64,000 nucleotides of DNA. Source: Kudoa neothunni. Taxonomy: Eukaryota; Cnidaria. The translations under genes and the position numbers were made by a program. Location: assembly GCA_964304625.1 (NCBI GenBank), contig OZ199840.1, positions 4,216,001 through 4,280,000 of the forward strand, read 5' to 3'. Numbering within the stretch: position 1 is the first letter of the stretch; every line of letters begins with the position of its first letter. Below are positions 36,275 through 49,631 of this stretch, one piece after another. The notes below the pieces were generated by a model. The model did no database searches. It was not told the DNA's origin and was given only the letters and a program-made list of their open reading frames with translations.

Positions 36275-37286
36275 TGACAATTTGACGATTGATTATTCCT
36301 TTTGACACATATCATCGGAGATACTGGTACATGGTCCGCTATTGAATTAGAACAAAGTCTTTCCGGTTACGACATTTCTAACAAACAAAACCGTGAATGA
36401 AGGAGAGACTTTATTAGTGATCTATCTAAAAGATTCTACCGAGGGTTGAATGTTCTTTATATTTAAAACGTATTTTTTACTAAAACATAATTATTCTACT
36501 ATTAAGATCAAATTTTTGAACTCCTGAATGACTTGATATAATTGAATCATTACAACCGATAATTTTAAATTTCTCGTCAACATCCCTTTGGATCCTTGAC
36601 ATGGTCAAATTTACTACGCAATGTCGAATCAAAAGGGTGTTTCCGGACCCTACTAGAATTGCTACGCAATACAAAATTACTTCGTAACTTCATATTAATT
36701 TTGTCATTCATAAATGTTTTACACGTATGTTACGAGATAATAATGTAATTATTACTTGGCAGTATCCAAATTTATAAACAATTAAAAAATGAACGAGATA
36801 TTGGGCTACTACGCAACACCGAGGCACGACTGTATAATGATTGTACGATGATGATAAAATTGGATTTAGAGTTTATTGAAATCACTCACGGACCTCCAGG
36901 TTAAGAATCGCTGCTTTAGACTACGTAAACACACAATAAAAACCCTTTTAATAATTTATGTGCTTTATAGCTACAAAAAATTGAGGTTCACCTAATACAG
37001 CCCTCATTTTAAGCAAGCTTAACCACCTCCTGATATACATAAATATATTTAATAAACATGATTACGGATGTTGCTTAACAACTCTGACTAATAAAAATAA
37101 ATAAGTCACTGTAGTAAAGTTAATTACAGATTATAGAAAAATCTAGGTGGATGAAATAGCGAATATATTTCCAGAGTGACTAATCCATCACTTCTATCGA
37201 GAACATTGGCGGGCTGTTTTCATAAAAAATAACGATTTAACAAAATGCTCATACGGCATATTAATAAATTAAAGCTAATCTAACGT

Positions 37287-38673
37287 TTACATAACAATAT
37301 AGGCACATTTAGAGCAACCGAAAATTCGGTGCAAATGTAAAAGAAATAGCTTATCCAGTTTACAAATGCAATCACCTAAAAATGAACCACAAGCATTAGC
37401 CAATATACCCTCAACAAGTGGAACACATACCAACATCCCATGAAGTAGCATAGTTTCGCTGAAAGGACAACCAATGTAGATATTGATAACCAAGGCCATT
37501 GGGAACATCAACGAAATATCAACAGGGATGTAGATTGATTTTGTGACGATACAAACCTATTCGCAGTATAATTTACTAAAACCTCCCAGTAACAATGTAA
37601 TTACCAATATTTTTAAGCATAATTTTGAAAATACAAAACCATAAAAAATATTTAAAACATAAAAGCTATTGGTGACAAGATTGGATGGGGAATATCTGTA
37701 GATGTAATAGGCGGTAAATAGTACAATTAGAGGAGATATTCCAGGAGATATGACACTCGAGTTTGCAACAGTTGAACCATTTTTACCGCTTCCATTGTTA
37801 CATATACGATCAAACATAACCACAATAGCATACACAAGGTTGGCTATCACAGGAACAAAGAAGAAATACAACACAGGAACACCAAAAACCTACAGATTAT
37901 ATTTATATTTATTATTGGATATAATCGGTAATTTTAGAACAGCAAAAGTATCACGTTAACAACAAATAATTACATTAAAATGATACACATTTGGTCTGGT
38001 AAATGCGGGTATCAAACACATTAAAATAACCGAAAATTGAGCCTCAGTTACACTCAATCTAAACAGAATCATTCAACTCAAAATCATTTTAAAGATACAG
38101 CGTGAAAAACATCGATCCAGTTACAAATGTTTGCCAATGAAATACAAACGAACATGTGAGCACAATAATCGACCACAAAAATAAAATATCCTCATATGGA
38201 CGTGGTAACATAGCGAATGCTGCCATCAAATTCACAAGTATAGTGGATAATGCGTCGCATCCATGATCAAAAACTTCACCCAATGGACTGGACATGTTAA
38301 TTCTACGAGCATGTTTTCCATCAATCGCATCCAGTGTTTGATACACAAACAAACTCACCGACATCCAAACCAACAGATAGGTTGGTGTCTAAAATTGTTG
38401 TGAAATAAATAAATAACCCTACCAACCAATTTCAACAATAATTCATACTGCTTTGGTTGAATCGAAATCAACAGCACACAATGTACACAATATTGGAATG
38501 ACATTGTTGAGCAATCCGATCAAAGTGATCATATTCGGTGCTATCCAATTTGGAATCAACTCAACGCACCAATTCCAAAATTTCCCCAAATATGGATCCA
38601 TAAGTGATGTTCCCACGTATTTGTATTGATGATATTTGAGATTCTGTTTTTGTAGTGTGGTGAGTTTTAACAT
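37287..38673 (-). CDS. Choline/ethanolamine phosphotransferase (CEPT1/CHPT1/EPT1 type)
   Basis: Final enzyme of the Kennedy pathway: it transfers phosphocholine or phosphoethanolamine from the CDP-alcohol to diacylglycerol in ER or Golgi membranes. The product starts MLKLTTLQKQNLKYHQYKYV with WIAPNMITLIGLLNN. It has the CDP-alcohol phosphotransferase motif DGKHARRINMSSPLGEVFDH followed by GCDA, fitting DG(x)2AR(x)8G(x)3D(x)3D. It then has FVFHWQTFVTGSM, TEAQFSVILM, SGKNGSTVANSSVISPG (family GKNGST) and a hydrophobic C-terminus ending GCSKCAYIVM. About six exons join through short introns and no break was found. The choice between choline and ethanolamine cannot be settled from sequence. Confidence 0.9.
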
Positions 38674-41596
38674 TCGCCAAGTGTTTGCTTAATAAGGTGA
38701 TAGGTAGGGGTCAAACCAAAATATAAACCCGTACACATGCGTAATACGCCTTCTCGAAGATTGATTATCGTCCGGTTTCTCAGATAGTTAACACTTTGAA
38801 AAATTCACTACAATTTTATGCTAGGATGTTTTAAAAAATTTTTTTACGATTAGAATAGTTTATACAGTCTCGATATCGGAGTGAATCGGCAAATAAATGA
38901 TATGACTAGTTAATTCATTGTTTTTTGTTTATACTCATGAAATAATTTAAAGTGATTCTGCTGATGATGCGTTTTAAAATTTGTAACGAAAAACACGAAA
39001 TTTACGATGATATGATGAGTCCTATAGGTGGAATAGAAGCATTTAATGTTTTGTTATACCTGCTACTGAGAATTACATGTCCCCTTATTTGTTCCAGTTA
39101 TGATTAATTAAATTTGCGATGAATTTTTTTTGAAAGCGAAATTTTGATAAAGTGCATTAATGGAGATAAAAGAAAATATAAAATGTTAATTGGCATCGAC
39201 TCCACAGCTTGCTTTCTTTGACAGATTATCGGTGATAGTTGTTAATCCTTAATAATAAACAATTCCTTTTTGAGCCTCAAAAATTCAAAAGTAGTGACTT
39301 TTTATGTGACTTTTGTTGGCGGCATACAAAAAATATGGTAGTAAAATTGCCGAGTAAATGATTTTAAAATTATTCGATGTACGGATGATATCGGAAAACT
39401 GTGATATTCCAAATCTACTATATAATTCTATTAAATGATAATTTGTGGCTTAATTTTAGTGCTACTTTATCGTTTATTTGCATATTTGGCAGTTATGTGT
39501 GTATGTGTGTATGTATAAAATTGTATTGATATGTGAAGTGAAGTATCTAGTTCTTTGGTGGTATATGAGAATGGGGGTTTGTTTTTAATAATTTTCTAGT
39601 TTAATGTGGAGGTTATTGATGAATTTATAGGGATAATGTATATCGTAATGAATGAAATTTGTTTATTGTTTTGTTTTATTCAAATTTTTAAGGCGTAAAA
39701 TATGCAAATTCCTATTCCAAAATAGCTAGTATTGTAGCTAATTTTAAATCTTGATGTTGCTTACAATTACAACCGATAGAAATCCTTAGTGAACTTTACA
39801 CGTAAATTAGAGGATTATTCATGTAAGTCATTGCGGGTGTTAAATCTATGAGAGTAAGGGTCTAAAAATGACTGTATTAGAGGGATTAGAATTTGTTGGA
39901 ATGAAAGAATGCGTTTATAAGAAATACACGTTGAACGTTACCACTGATTAACTAATGAAAGTAAGAGAAAATAAAAGAATAAAGTGATGTTTCTAAGATC
40001 AAGATTGCATTTGCGTTTATTTTGAGAGATAATTCCCATAAAAATTTGCTGATTGCACGAATGGATGGCATTTGGATCGCAACGCGGGGGGTCACAGGTT
40101 CTAGCCCCAGCCTGGTCAACCCATTATTTCTGTACATCGATTTTCTCTTACTTAATCAAAAAATGGTGAGATTATGATGTTGTTAATTTATTAACTTGTT
40201 TAGTAATATTATTTTTGTTTATTAACATAGAATAAGAAGAACAGTTTATGTCTATTTATACGTTGGGTAAAAGCGATATTTAGTTTATATATGGGTTAAT
40301 GGATTCACGATTATTAATGGACGTGATGCATGTGCAGTTAGTGTTCATTTTAGTTGAAGAATGAGCTTAGATATTTTTGATTGTATGTGAGAGGGATATT
40401 AGGCAATAAAATCCAACAAACACCGCACAAACAATGCGATCGAAGCATAAAGAGGTAGATTTTGTAAGAGAATTGTTGCTCTTAGACGAGAAGAACATTT
40501 AATTGATTAATTTGTTACACCATCATAGAAACTTAAAGCCAGGGGCTAAAAGCGAATCGTTATGATGTCTACAACCTTCAGTGGGACAGTCAGTTCAACC
40601 AAGAAATCACAGTCTAAATAGGTGGCATCATAAATTTTACGTTGTCATCAAAAAAGACTATTACTTTTAGAATTAAATATTTCTGTATTAGACTGGTTGA
40701 AATCTAAATGGATTTTCCTATTTTGGCAATGTTATAATAAAATTCACATTATTTTTTGTTTCGAATGTGTAAAATGTTATCATTATCGATTAGATAAGAA
40801 CTTTGGTTTTTTTATGTTATTGAACTCTACTAAATCATGAACCATGTTTGTGTAATAAATAGTCGAATTTAACTAAAAAAGGTAATTTATAGCTTAGTTT
40901 TCTAAATATGCTGAGGATTAATCTAGTTAAAATCGAAAATAAATACAAAAACTCTTCTTCAACAGATTGTAAAGAGCTTGAATTTGTAATATTCCTCAAG
41001 AATATACCACTTTATTAAATGATAAAAAATGTGATACTTTTGACCTTTTTAATAGCTATAACTTAAAAAATAATCCAGTTGGAAACTTTTGAGGTTAATT
41101 GGGTCCCACATTTATATTCCCTTATTTAGAAAATAAAGTTTAGTTAATTCGTTTTTAAAAATATTAAATTGAATAATTCTGCAAAAAACTTTTATTATCA
41201 CAGTTTATTTCCTTTTTCCTAATATTCTATCGGTAGAATTTTTTAAAAATCTGTACGGTACTTTGAGGTTTTTTAGCTACCGTAAAATAAAAACATGAGA
41301 ATCAAAAGTACTCAGGTTCGTTGAAGTTTCGTAGTTTTCGTGTATCTTAGAGGGTAAATAATCAAAAATTAATGGATAAAAATATTTTCACACTAATTAG
41401 ATATTTAATCTTATAGATATGCAAGTTTTATTTGTAATTAAAATTTTATCGTGAGAAAGCGTGTGATATATTAGAAAATGAATACATCCTCAAACGTTGT
41501 GCCGTTATGATTAGGGAATGCATATTTCGATTTAAACCGTCGATTTCTCCAGGTTGGTTCGACGTTTATTTCGTCGGATTGCTTTGGATATGACCC
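38674..41596. other. Long intergenic region
   Basis: About 2.9 kb, AT-rich, with no multi-exon gene recognised. At 40060-40130 (+) a tRNA-like B box (GGTTCTAGCCC) sits in a GC-richer patch that may be the head of an old SINE, but no A box or tail was defined. Confidence 0.35.
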
Positions 41597-41719
41597 TTAA
41601 CCCATTCATACCTGAAAATCAAGCTGTAATAATTAATTTTTTTAAGAGCGGAAAAATATTTTATTTTTAATAATAACATTAAAAATTTTCGGAAATATTT
41701 AAATAGGAACCATATCTAA
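41597..41719. mobile_element. piggyBac end fragment, relative of the element at 47259
   Basis: TTAACCCATTCATACC at 41597 matches the terminus of the element at 47259-49631 (TTAACCCATTCAG at both of its ends). About 120 bp later comes the TTAA that starts the next element. It is too short to contain more than one decayed end or a tiny MITE. Confidence 0.45.
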
Positions 41720-41723
41720 TTAA

Positions 41724-44700
41724 CCGTCAAAGGACCGTGTGGCGGAAACTTCAGTATGTGCCCATGGGGGTCGTTTTTGACCGCATCTTTATTTTCTTAT
41801 ATTTTTCGCAATTGAATCAAAAAGTTATTATTGTAATTATTACTCATGTTACAATTTTATTATTTGCTTAGAAATTTGCGTTAGAGGGAATAAAATTGAA
41901 AAAAACGTAATTAATTCTTTGATTAAATATTATAAACATCTGCAATAGAAAGCATGTTATTGTATGTTTAAATACATATTTTATTATATTTACATTATTT
42001 AAAGTTTCCAGAAGTATAATAACGGCGTTCAATCAAATATAGATAAGAAACACACACAAACGACCATAAATGAAATCAAGCACGCTCTCAGGAAAAAGTC
42101 GTTAATCACAAAATTGAGAGTAAGGTTACGTCTGGGTCGCGGTTGTAAGTATTTGAGTATGGTTACACATTCAAATAAAAGAATTAAATACGAAAAACTT
42201 ACAATAAGTTTATTTAACAATAAACTACATTAATTTCGAGATTTCCTAAAGAGAGAATAATTTTTTAAAAGATAACATCAATCGGATTCTAAACTACATG
42301 TCTGACAATATAAATTGTTTTTTTTGAATCTGTGAGACGAACGAATAGATCTCTGTATTTATAGCACCGTATATTTGTTTTTCGGTCAATATTTCGTGAA
42401 TAAAATACACATCGTGATCTTTTCCACGGACCAATGCTTTTCGTGAATTAGGCGTTTCGTCAATATCAATACATTTATTAAATAGCTCGCAACTATATTT
42501 TAAATGCGAATGATAGTGACCCTTAAAAGTCTGGCGCAAATATTCACCGATAAGTTACGATGCTCTTTTCCCCCTCGAAGTTGGTACACTTACTCCGTAG
42601 TTTGGCCTCAAATTATTGAAATAATTATCAAAAGGTATTCCTAAATATAAATTTCTTCTTAAATTAATAATCAAAAAGTAAATAATACATTCTGTTAATT
42701 ATTAACGTCTAAAACACATGTAGCCGATAAATCTTAATTTAATCTTATGACGTCATCGTAATCCCTCGATGGGAAAAAGGAAAACCTACAATTTGATCAT
42801 TTCTTTAAGTTTTAATGCATATTAATTGTAACAATGTGTCGTCGTTTATTTTTATCTTTTAATAATTTTAATATGAAGTTAAAAAATTAAGCATGGGGAC
42901 GTATGGAGAACATGTGTTCAATTATTAAAGCATTTTTTCTGGGATAAATTCTTACATTTTTCAAAGGACGTGGCTATTTATATGGATAGGAATATCTCCT
43001 AGAATATGTGAGATATTAAAAATCTGATTTCACAATTATAATAGGCTATATTTTTCATAAAAATTTTGTAAGATATTTTTAATGATTTTAAATGGAGAAT
43101 TTGTCCATTAAAACCATACTTTAACCATCTCATATGCGTAAAAATCGTACTTTACTTGAGTTACTAACAGTATTCAAAGGTTATTTACGTTATTCAGTAC
43201 AATTAATTCAAATTATATGCCAAATCGTACGTTACTAACTCGAATGAGGCATGCGTACGAGACAAATTTCCACACTTAATTCCGGTGGCTAAAAATAGTA
43301 GAACAAAATGAGGCTATCGAAATACCTCTTATTTTTCCAATGAAACGATCTTTTACCGGTCGGTTGTTAATATCTTTTTAATGTTTTAATTATATACTCT
43401 TTGGCTTGAAAATATCTTTATCGATTTGTTCAAATACTAGTTTTATTAAACTCATTGAGCGACAAATTTTTTAAATCAATAATAAATCAAAATTTTATTT
43501 GCAACAAATTTAATTCAATTTTTCTTGATAATTTTTACGAGAACCCAATAGCAGCCGCTTTACTCATTTTCCTCCTCCTTATAATTTTTATTTTGGATAC
43601 ATCCTCCATAATAATATTAGATCAGTAAAGTGCCAGGCGAGTATACTATTGCTGGAAAGTTCGTTGTTACTTATAGCATCATATGACTGTAAATATTTGG
43701 TAACCATTATATGTTTTCATTAAATTCTGATGGATTTCAGGAAACAGAAGAACGATATAAAGAATTCTTGCAAAGTTGAAAATTTTTCAACAATGCTTTC
43801 GATATTTCATTTTTTGATTCCAGTCTATCATACGTGCAGTTTTTAAAATAATTTTCAGCATAACTTAGCAAACGATCCATTCACATACGGTTAGTTTCTA
43901 TCTTTTATAAAAATAAATATCGAAATTGTAAAATCCGTATCCATCCTTATAACTCATCACATATGGAAGCAACTTGATTGTTGCTAATACTACAAACTAT
44001 TTCATCGAAGCTTTTCACACTTAGAATTTTTTCTCTCAATTTATTCCATACTTTCCTATTTTCTCTTCGCGTTGGAATATTTGACAGAGATGAAACCTGC
44101 ATATCAAAAGGGAGCAGATTCAAACGTCATCTTAAGGCACTTTCTGAGGTATTGACATTTATCTGTTATTATTATTATTCATATTTTTGTTTTCAGCTAA
44201 GGGGAAACATCAACTAATTATTTTAATAACCATTTGATCGAATCTTCGGATTCTTCATACGATACATGCACTTGTTATGATTCAAGCTAAACGAATCTTG
44301 TACAGTCGTTATGAAGAAAGATGCGCTAGAAATAAATATGGATACATCTAGCATATTTTAATTTAAGTGAAACACGAGTTAAATAGGACAGTTCTCAGCA
44401 AGGGTATTCGCGGAGATTCACATTTTAAATTCACTGCATAGATTCAATGTAACCGAATGATTTGGCGTATAAAATTATTTCACATAACAATAAAACCTAT
44501 GAATTTTAAGATACAGTTTAGATCAAACGAGAATTAACGCTCAATATATGACAATCATTAAAATTGTGAGACCATGGGAGGCATGTAACCAATGGTTTGT
44601 GTGCGTAACGTCTAATATGACAATAATCAATTTTATTGCAGACAATAGAACTTAATTCACTAACATATAGTGTACAAGCATTTGATAATGTTATTGAATC

Positions 44701-45029
44701 GAGAAAAGTACGATTTTGGTACATGAGAGATGGTTACAGTATGGGTTTAATGGACAAATTCTCCATTTAAAATTATAAAATAATTTTATAGGACAAATAT
44801 AGCCCATTGTAATTGTGGAATCAGATTTTTAATATCTCACATATTCTAGGAGATATTCCCATCCATGCAAATAACCATTGCCTTTTGCAAAAGCTTGAAT
44901 TTACGTAGTATACGCATATACTTACTAAGATTAAGTGAATTTTGGATGGAAACCTATGAGGTTTTCATTTTTAAAAATAAGATTTACCTAAAATAGTGTC
45001 ACAAAAGACCCCGCTTGGTCCTGAGAGAG
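41724..45029. mobile_element. piggyBac-family element, first car of the train
   Basis: TTAA lies at 41720-41723 and 45030-45033. Read inward, the left end is TTAACCGTCAAAGGACC and the right end is TTAACTCTCTCAGGACC. Both are followed by a GGGGTC...TGAC hairpin-like segment (GGGGTCGTTTTTGACC against GGGGTCTTTTGTGAC). Without the nested inverted-repeat element it would be about 1.35 kb. One frame at 42294-42539 (-) could be a remnant of its protein but is not recognisable. It is non-autonomous now. Confidence 0.7.
42957..44894. mobile_element. Long-inverted-repeat (foldback-like) element, 1.9 kb
   Basis: About 175 bp at 42957-43136 recur in inverted orientation at 44727-44894 with good identity. 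Shared words include AATATCTCCTAGAATATGTG, AGATATTAAAAATCTGATT, AAATGGAGAATTTGTCCATT and AACCATCTC. The internal 1.6 kb has no recognisable transposase. A partial relative of the outer repeat lies at 6555-6615, so it is a dispersed family. The superfamily is unknown and no clear target duplication was found. Confidence 0.75.
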
Positions 45030-45033
45030 TTAA

Positions 45034-47254
45034 ATGTTGTCATATGGCAACATTCGAAAGCACCTTAACCCCCCTCCAATAATGCACAAACGCGACCGAT
45101 AAGGAAGACTTCTTTGCGCTCTAAATTATGCACATTTGACACATTTAATAACAAAAGATACTTCTAATTTTGTTTGTGGACATTGAAATAACAATTTCGG
45201 TTGATACTTAAGCACTAATGAACTTTACATGTCATGCACATAGTTCTAGAGTGCATTCCGCACAATTTGCATCTAGCTTTCGTTGCTGCACATGAAGGGA
45301 AATGGGAAGTTTCGTCGAAACGCACAATAGCACTTACTTTTGATTCTGGCAGAATGTAGATTCTACTGAACATAGGGATCGAGATAGTGGTGATAACTGA
45401 GGTGGACGGCCTCACTCTTTTACTCGCGACACTTGCCACTTGATTCGCTTGCATCAATCGTTCGCTTATCGAAACACTGATATCTAACAAACACAAGCGT
45501 TTCTTTGTTGGATTTCATGTAATGAACATTGAAATTTATACAAGGCCATCCGTTAGGGATACATAGGTTTATCGCCCACTAGGATATTCTGTTGTACCAC
45601 TTATTGGAGTTGTGGTCAAGTTCTATACAGAACCATTAACATGTTGAAAAAGTGGACACCGTCCGTATTCTGGTTATACATTTTAATTATATCGGGGCAG
45701 TCAATTTTTGTAATCTTTTTTGCCTTTCGATCATATCTATCAATAGGGCTCAAGGGGAAAACAGAATGAGCCGTCGATGTCACAGTTACAGTCGACTCAT
45801 CTAACCAACGTACAATGTTTATTTTAAACAACCGTCAAGATGTAAAGCATATTCATAACTTACTCTTTTTTAGCTTCTTGAACGTCTTATCATCACTAAT
45901 TGGTCAATTTTTAAGACGATTCGATCTTATTGTACCAATTGAATGATAGCCCATCTTCAGCCAAATTGAGTTTAATGATAACGCGGAAAAATAATTATCA
46001 TGATAAAAATGATGCTTGCTTCCGTTCTTTATGAATCCTGCTAATTTTTATACGATTTCAAAGGAGCGAAAACCGGAGCTTTTACCATCATATATAAAAT
46101 CCCCATCTTCAAAAAAGAAGTCGTGCACTATACCACCAGAGCCATTTCTAGTGAAAACCTTAAAGCCCCATTTTGTAGGTGTCAAAGGCAAATATCTCTT
46201 GAGACCAGACTTACCTTTAAATGGTGTCATCTGCTCATCCACACACTGGTTGTATTCTGGTTCAATTTTTAGGCATTTTTCCCTTATCATATATCATATC
46301 TAGCAAGGGTCTCACTTTAAAGAAACGGTCGTATTCTTTATTGGTTCTAGAGATCACTAGTTTATTATTATCACAAAAATGTATATATCGTTGGGTGGAC
46401 TCAAATCGATCTCGGGACATTTTCTCTGATATTGAACTACAATTAAGTTCACTGCATCAATAGTTTCTTATTCGTGGTAATTTTATTATTGATAGACGTA
46501 TTAGCATCCCAACGTATAATTTTGTTTCTTTGCGTATAAGTTCGAACAATTCATCTGTAAAGAATCTGTTGAAATATAAATGAGGATCCAAAATTGGTTC
46601 CATTTTAAATTCCACCCTTGATAAAAAACTTTCTTCAATTATATTTGATGCGTTTTTTACGTAATTAGGTTTATCACTGTTGTATTCTTCTTTATCAGAG
46701 CTGGCATCTGAAAGCGAATCACATTGTAGGTTGTTGCTTTCATCATCAGGTATAATCTCGGCGTCAGATTTATCAGTATCTGGTAGTAATATTAATCCCT
46801 CATCAAATTTACCATCAAATTGATCTTCTTCCCTGAATCTGCGTCCATCGCCATGTTCATCCTGAAAAACAGCACGTTCGCCGAATGATGCCATACGGCA
46901 ACAAGCATTAATCTACTACTCCAAACTAGAGTTCTTTAAGATTATGTGATCTATACAAATTTTTGTAAAAAAGATGTACCATTTTATAATATAAATTCTT
47001 TAAATGCAGTTAAAATAATAATTAGGATATAAATTTAGCGCTATAAAATGACCTTTTTGCTGTTTGAAAATTTTCAACTTATAACGTATTTTTAATAACT
47101 ACATAATTTGAATAATTATCTAATTTTGCGTGTGATAAAAGAATAAATACTGATTTAACTTTTTTGGAATGTTTCAGTTGTAAAATATAATACTCACTGA
47201 GAAATTATGAAAACACTCCGAGGTTGCCATATGGCGACATTCGGTATGAAAGGG
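45034..47254 (-). mobile_element. piggyBac element with GTTGCCATATGGCAAC ends, second car
   Basis: The right end reads inward CCCTTTCATACCGAATGTCG then CCATATGGCAACC, and the left end has TGTTGTCATATGGCAACA directly after TTAA. The left terminus has lost about 14 bp relative to the right. The leftward transposase starts at 46894 (MASFGERAVFQDEHGDGRRF) with an acidic N-terminus and FNRFFTDELFELIRKETKLY. It continues at 46290 with NQCVDEQMTPFKGKSGLKRY (first catalytic Asp) and has a C-terminal Cys-rich tail at about 45230-45310 (KCRL..CGMHSRTMC..CKVH pattern). Several breaks make it inactive. Confidence 0.85.
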
Positions 47255-47258
47255 TTAA

Positions 47259-49631
47259 CCCATTCAGTTCCAATTTTGTAATTTTTTTTAAATTAGATAT
47301 ATTATGAAAAACAACATAAAAACAAAATATCTGAATTTAAAAATTTATTAAATTTTGTAATTAAATGTAAAATTAGGATTTGGTAATGTTTCGAAAACGA
47401 AGCGCAAAACCTTCCGCGTGTGTTTTCTAAATGGAATAAATAGCGCATTATCAGATTTTATGTTAATCAAAAAAATAAACAACATAACTAATATAATAAA
47501 AAAAATCGAATAATAATTCATGTTACTTATGGAATTTTTTGAAGCAAGCAATATACATAAAACAATTGCAGTTTTACAAGGATGAAATGTGATATTCTTA
47601 CACATGATGCATCTTTTACAGGTTTTATTGGGATGTGAAATAACGCAAGGCGATCTACAAATTTTCGAGAGTTGTTGTTTTGATATAGTGGATATATGTC
47701 CAATATTTACTCTTTCTTTTGGCTTAATAGGGGCTATGACAACATGTCTTATATGGGCCAATAAGTCATGTGAATTGTTGTTTATTTTATTGTAAAACCT
47801 CCAAGAATTGACTAAAGCCGTAGATACCATATTTGTAAATAGTGGCTAATACCACTTTTTAGTGTGGATTCTTATGCGATAGCACAAAATAGAATTATCA
47901 ACCAAGTCCACTCCACCCATAGGCTTGTTATCGTTATGAAAGTAGAATGGTTGATAGATACTCCGATTGCATTTCTCTTCTTTACAATAGCGAGTTATCC
48001 TTTGAACTGGGTATGGATTATAGTAGTTACTCATTAAAACCACAGATCTAGTGTCATTCCATTGAGTTTACACAATATTCGACCTGGTATGTATGTATGT
48101 AGCTTTCAAATTCTCCACGGGGTTGTTTTCGAAACTTCTTAGGAAGTGTCAGTGGACATTTCGATAATCTGTTTTGTCTAACAGTTCCCGCACCATTAAC
48201 TCCAACTTTTTGAAGCTCGACAAGTAGATTAAATGAGGCGAAAAAATTGTCGAAAAATACATTTAGTGGATCCATGTCTCTTACATCATCTATAAATTTT
48301 TCACAACGCTACCAACGAGACCAAGATTTTTATCATAGGAGGCTGATTTTCCAAGATAAAGATCAAAACGGTAGGTGTACCCGCTTGAAGATGCCATAAT
48401 CCATTTCTTAAACCCGAAGCGAATGAGTTTGTTTTTTAAAAACATTTTAACTGAATGTTTCCCAATGTATGGAACCATTTGTTCGTTTATCGACATGTTT
48501 TTCTCAAAAATTCCATACATTTTAAATGTAGAGTTCAATTGATCTATTAATGGATAAATTTTTAAATGCCTTATCTTCAACGTTGATATTTGTGTTATCG
48601 TTGAAATTTATGTATGTATTTCTTTATTAATTTGAATCTTTTTTAAGTCATTGTTCTCTCTGAATAATTTCAACGCCGGAATTAATTGCTGATCCCCAAT
48701 ACGTATGCTGTTTTGGGAGTGCATGGTAACCAGTGACAATTAAGATTCCAAGAAAAGATTTAAGCTCATTTATAGTTAAATGAAAATAATGGTCATTTTT
48801 TACGAGAATAAAAATTGCTCTGTTTTACAATATGTAATAACGATCTATCATCAAAAAAATTTATGAAATAACTCATATGTAGATATAGGGGAATCGGGTA
48901 AACCTCTTGTTCATTTGATGAAATATCTAAATAGTCCAATTTGAAAGGTTGATAAATCCAGCTTGGAAAATTAACATCTTGACTCTCTATTTCATTAAAA
49001 ATTGAAGAAAATTTTTCAACATTCCCACAAACTTCTGGTACATCTTCTAAGTAGGTAACCTTAGACATTATTGGGGGGAAATTACTCTCTGTGTCTGTTA
49101 GTTCATTAATATCAGGAGAAAGAGTAACAATATCAATGAATTCATTATTTTGAATTATCTCATTATCATTTTTTTCATCCAAAAGGTTATTATAACACGT
49201 TTTCCCCATTTAAATTTGATAATAACCAGAAAGAGTTGTACTAATACGCCATGTGTCAAGTTTAGCGTTTCATCCTCGAAACGTCTAAATTTGAACGATT
49301 TTATTTACTTTTAATGTTTTAATTTATGTGATTTTTTTTCAAAATAATAAACGTTATTTGTGAATTATATTCATGATTTAATAATGGAAAAAGAAATGTA
49401 TTTCAATGTGGTAGCATCAAAATATTACTTTGGCAATGAAAAACACTAAAAGAGCAAAAAACTTGTGATAACTTAAACACGAATTAATTTATTTCCATTT
49501 ATTATTCTAAAAAATAATTATCACATATTATATAATATAAGTTCTCTTGAATAAATATAATATTTGTATTATTGAAAGAAATATGACAACTTTAATTTTG
49601 TTCCGAAAACGAAACGCCAAACCTGAATGGG
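47259..49631 (-). mobile_element. piggyBac element, third car, 2,373 bp
   Basis: TTAA lies at 47255-47258 and 49632-49635, and both termini read inward CCCATTCAG. The leftward transposase is in pieces: an N-terminal frame at 49209-48793, the core at 48580-48290 (MSINEQMVPYIGKHSVKMFL), 48275-48054 (FFDNFFASFNLLVEL, second Asp), 48043-47846 (KPMGGVDLVDNSILCYRIR, third Asp) and a Cys-rich tail near 47600-47680 (CKRCIMCKN). The first catalytic Asp position reads Asn in NEQM. Its termini differ from those of the second car, so it is a separate family. Confidence 0.88.

Larger units (their letters stand above)
35037..36913. mobile_element. hAT-family element, 1,877 bp
   Basis: The left end CAGTGGTTCTTAACCTTTG and the inward-read right end CAGCGATTCTTAACCTGGAG are typical hAT (Charlie/Buster-like) termini. 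Both continue into a shared GAGGNCC stretch. The 8-bp flanks are CGTTAGAC (35029-35036) and CTTTAGAC (36914-36921), matching at seven of eight positions as an aged target duplication. No hAT transposase with a DDE or RW-type core is recognisable inside, so it is non-autonomous or heavily decayed. A piggyBac-type MITE has inserted near its left end. Confidence 0.8.

Noticed and set aside
40060-40137. B-box-like GGTTCTAGCCC with a spurious 61-codon minus frame
   Set aside because: No A box, no cloverleaf and no repeat boundary; perhaps an old SINE head but unsupported.
42294-42539. 81-codon minus frame inside the first car
   Set aside because: Not recognisable as transposase or host protein; kept only as a note under the element.
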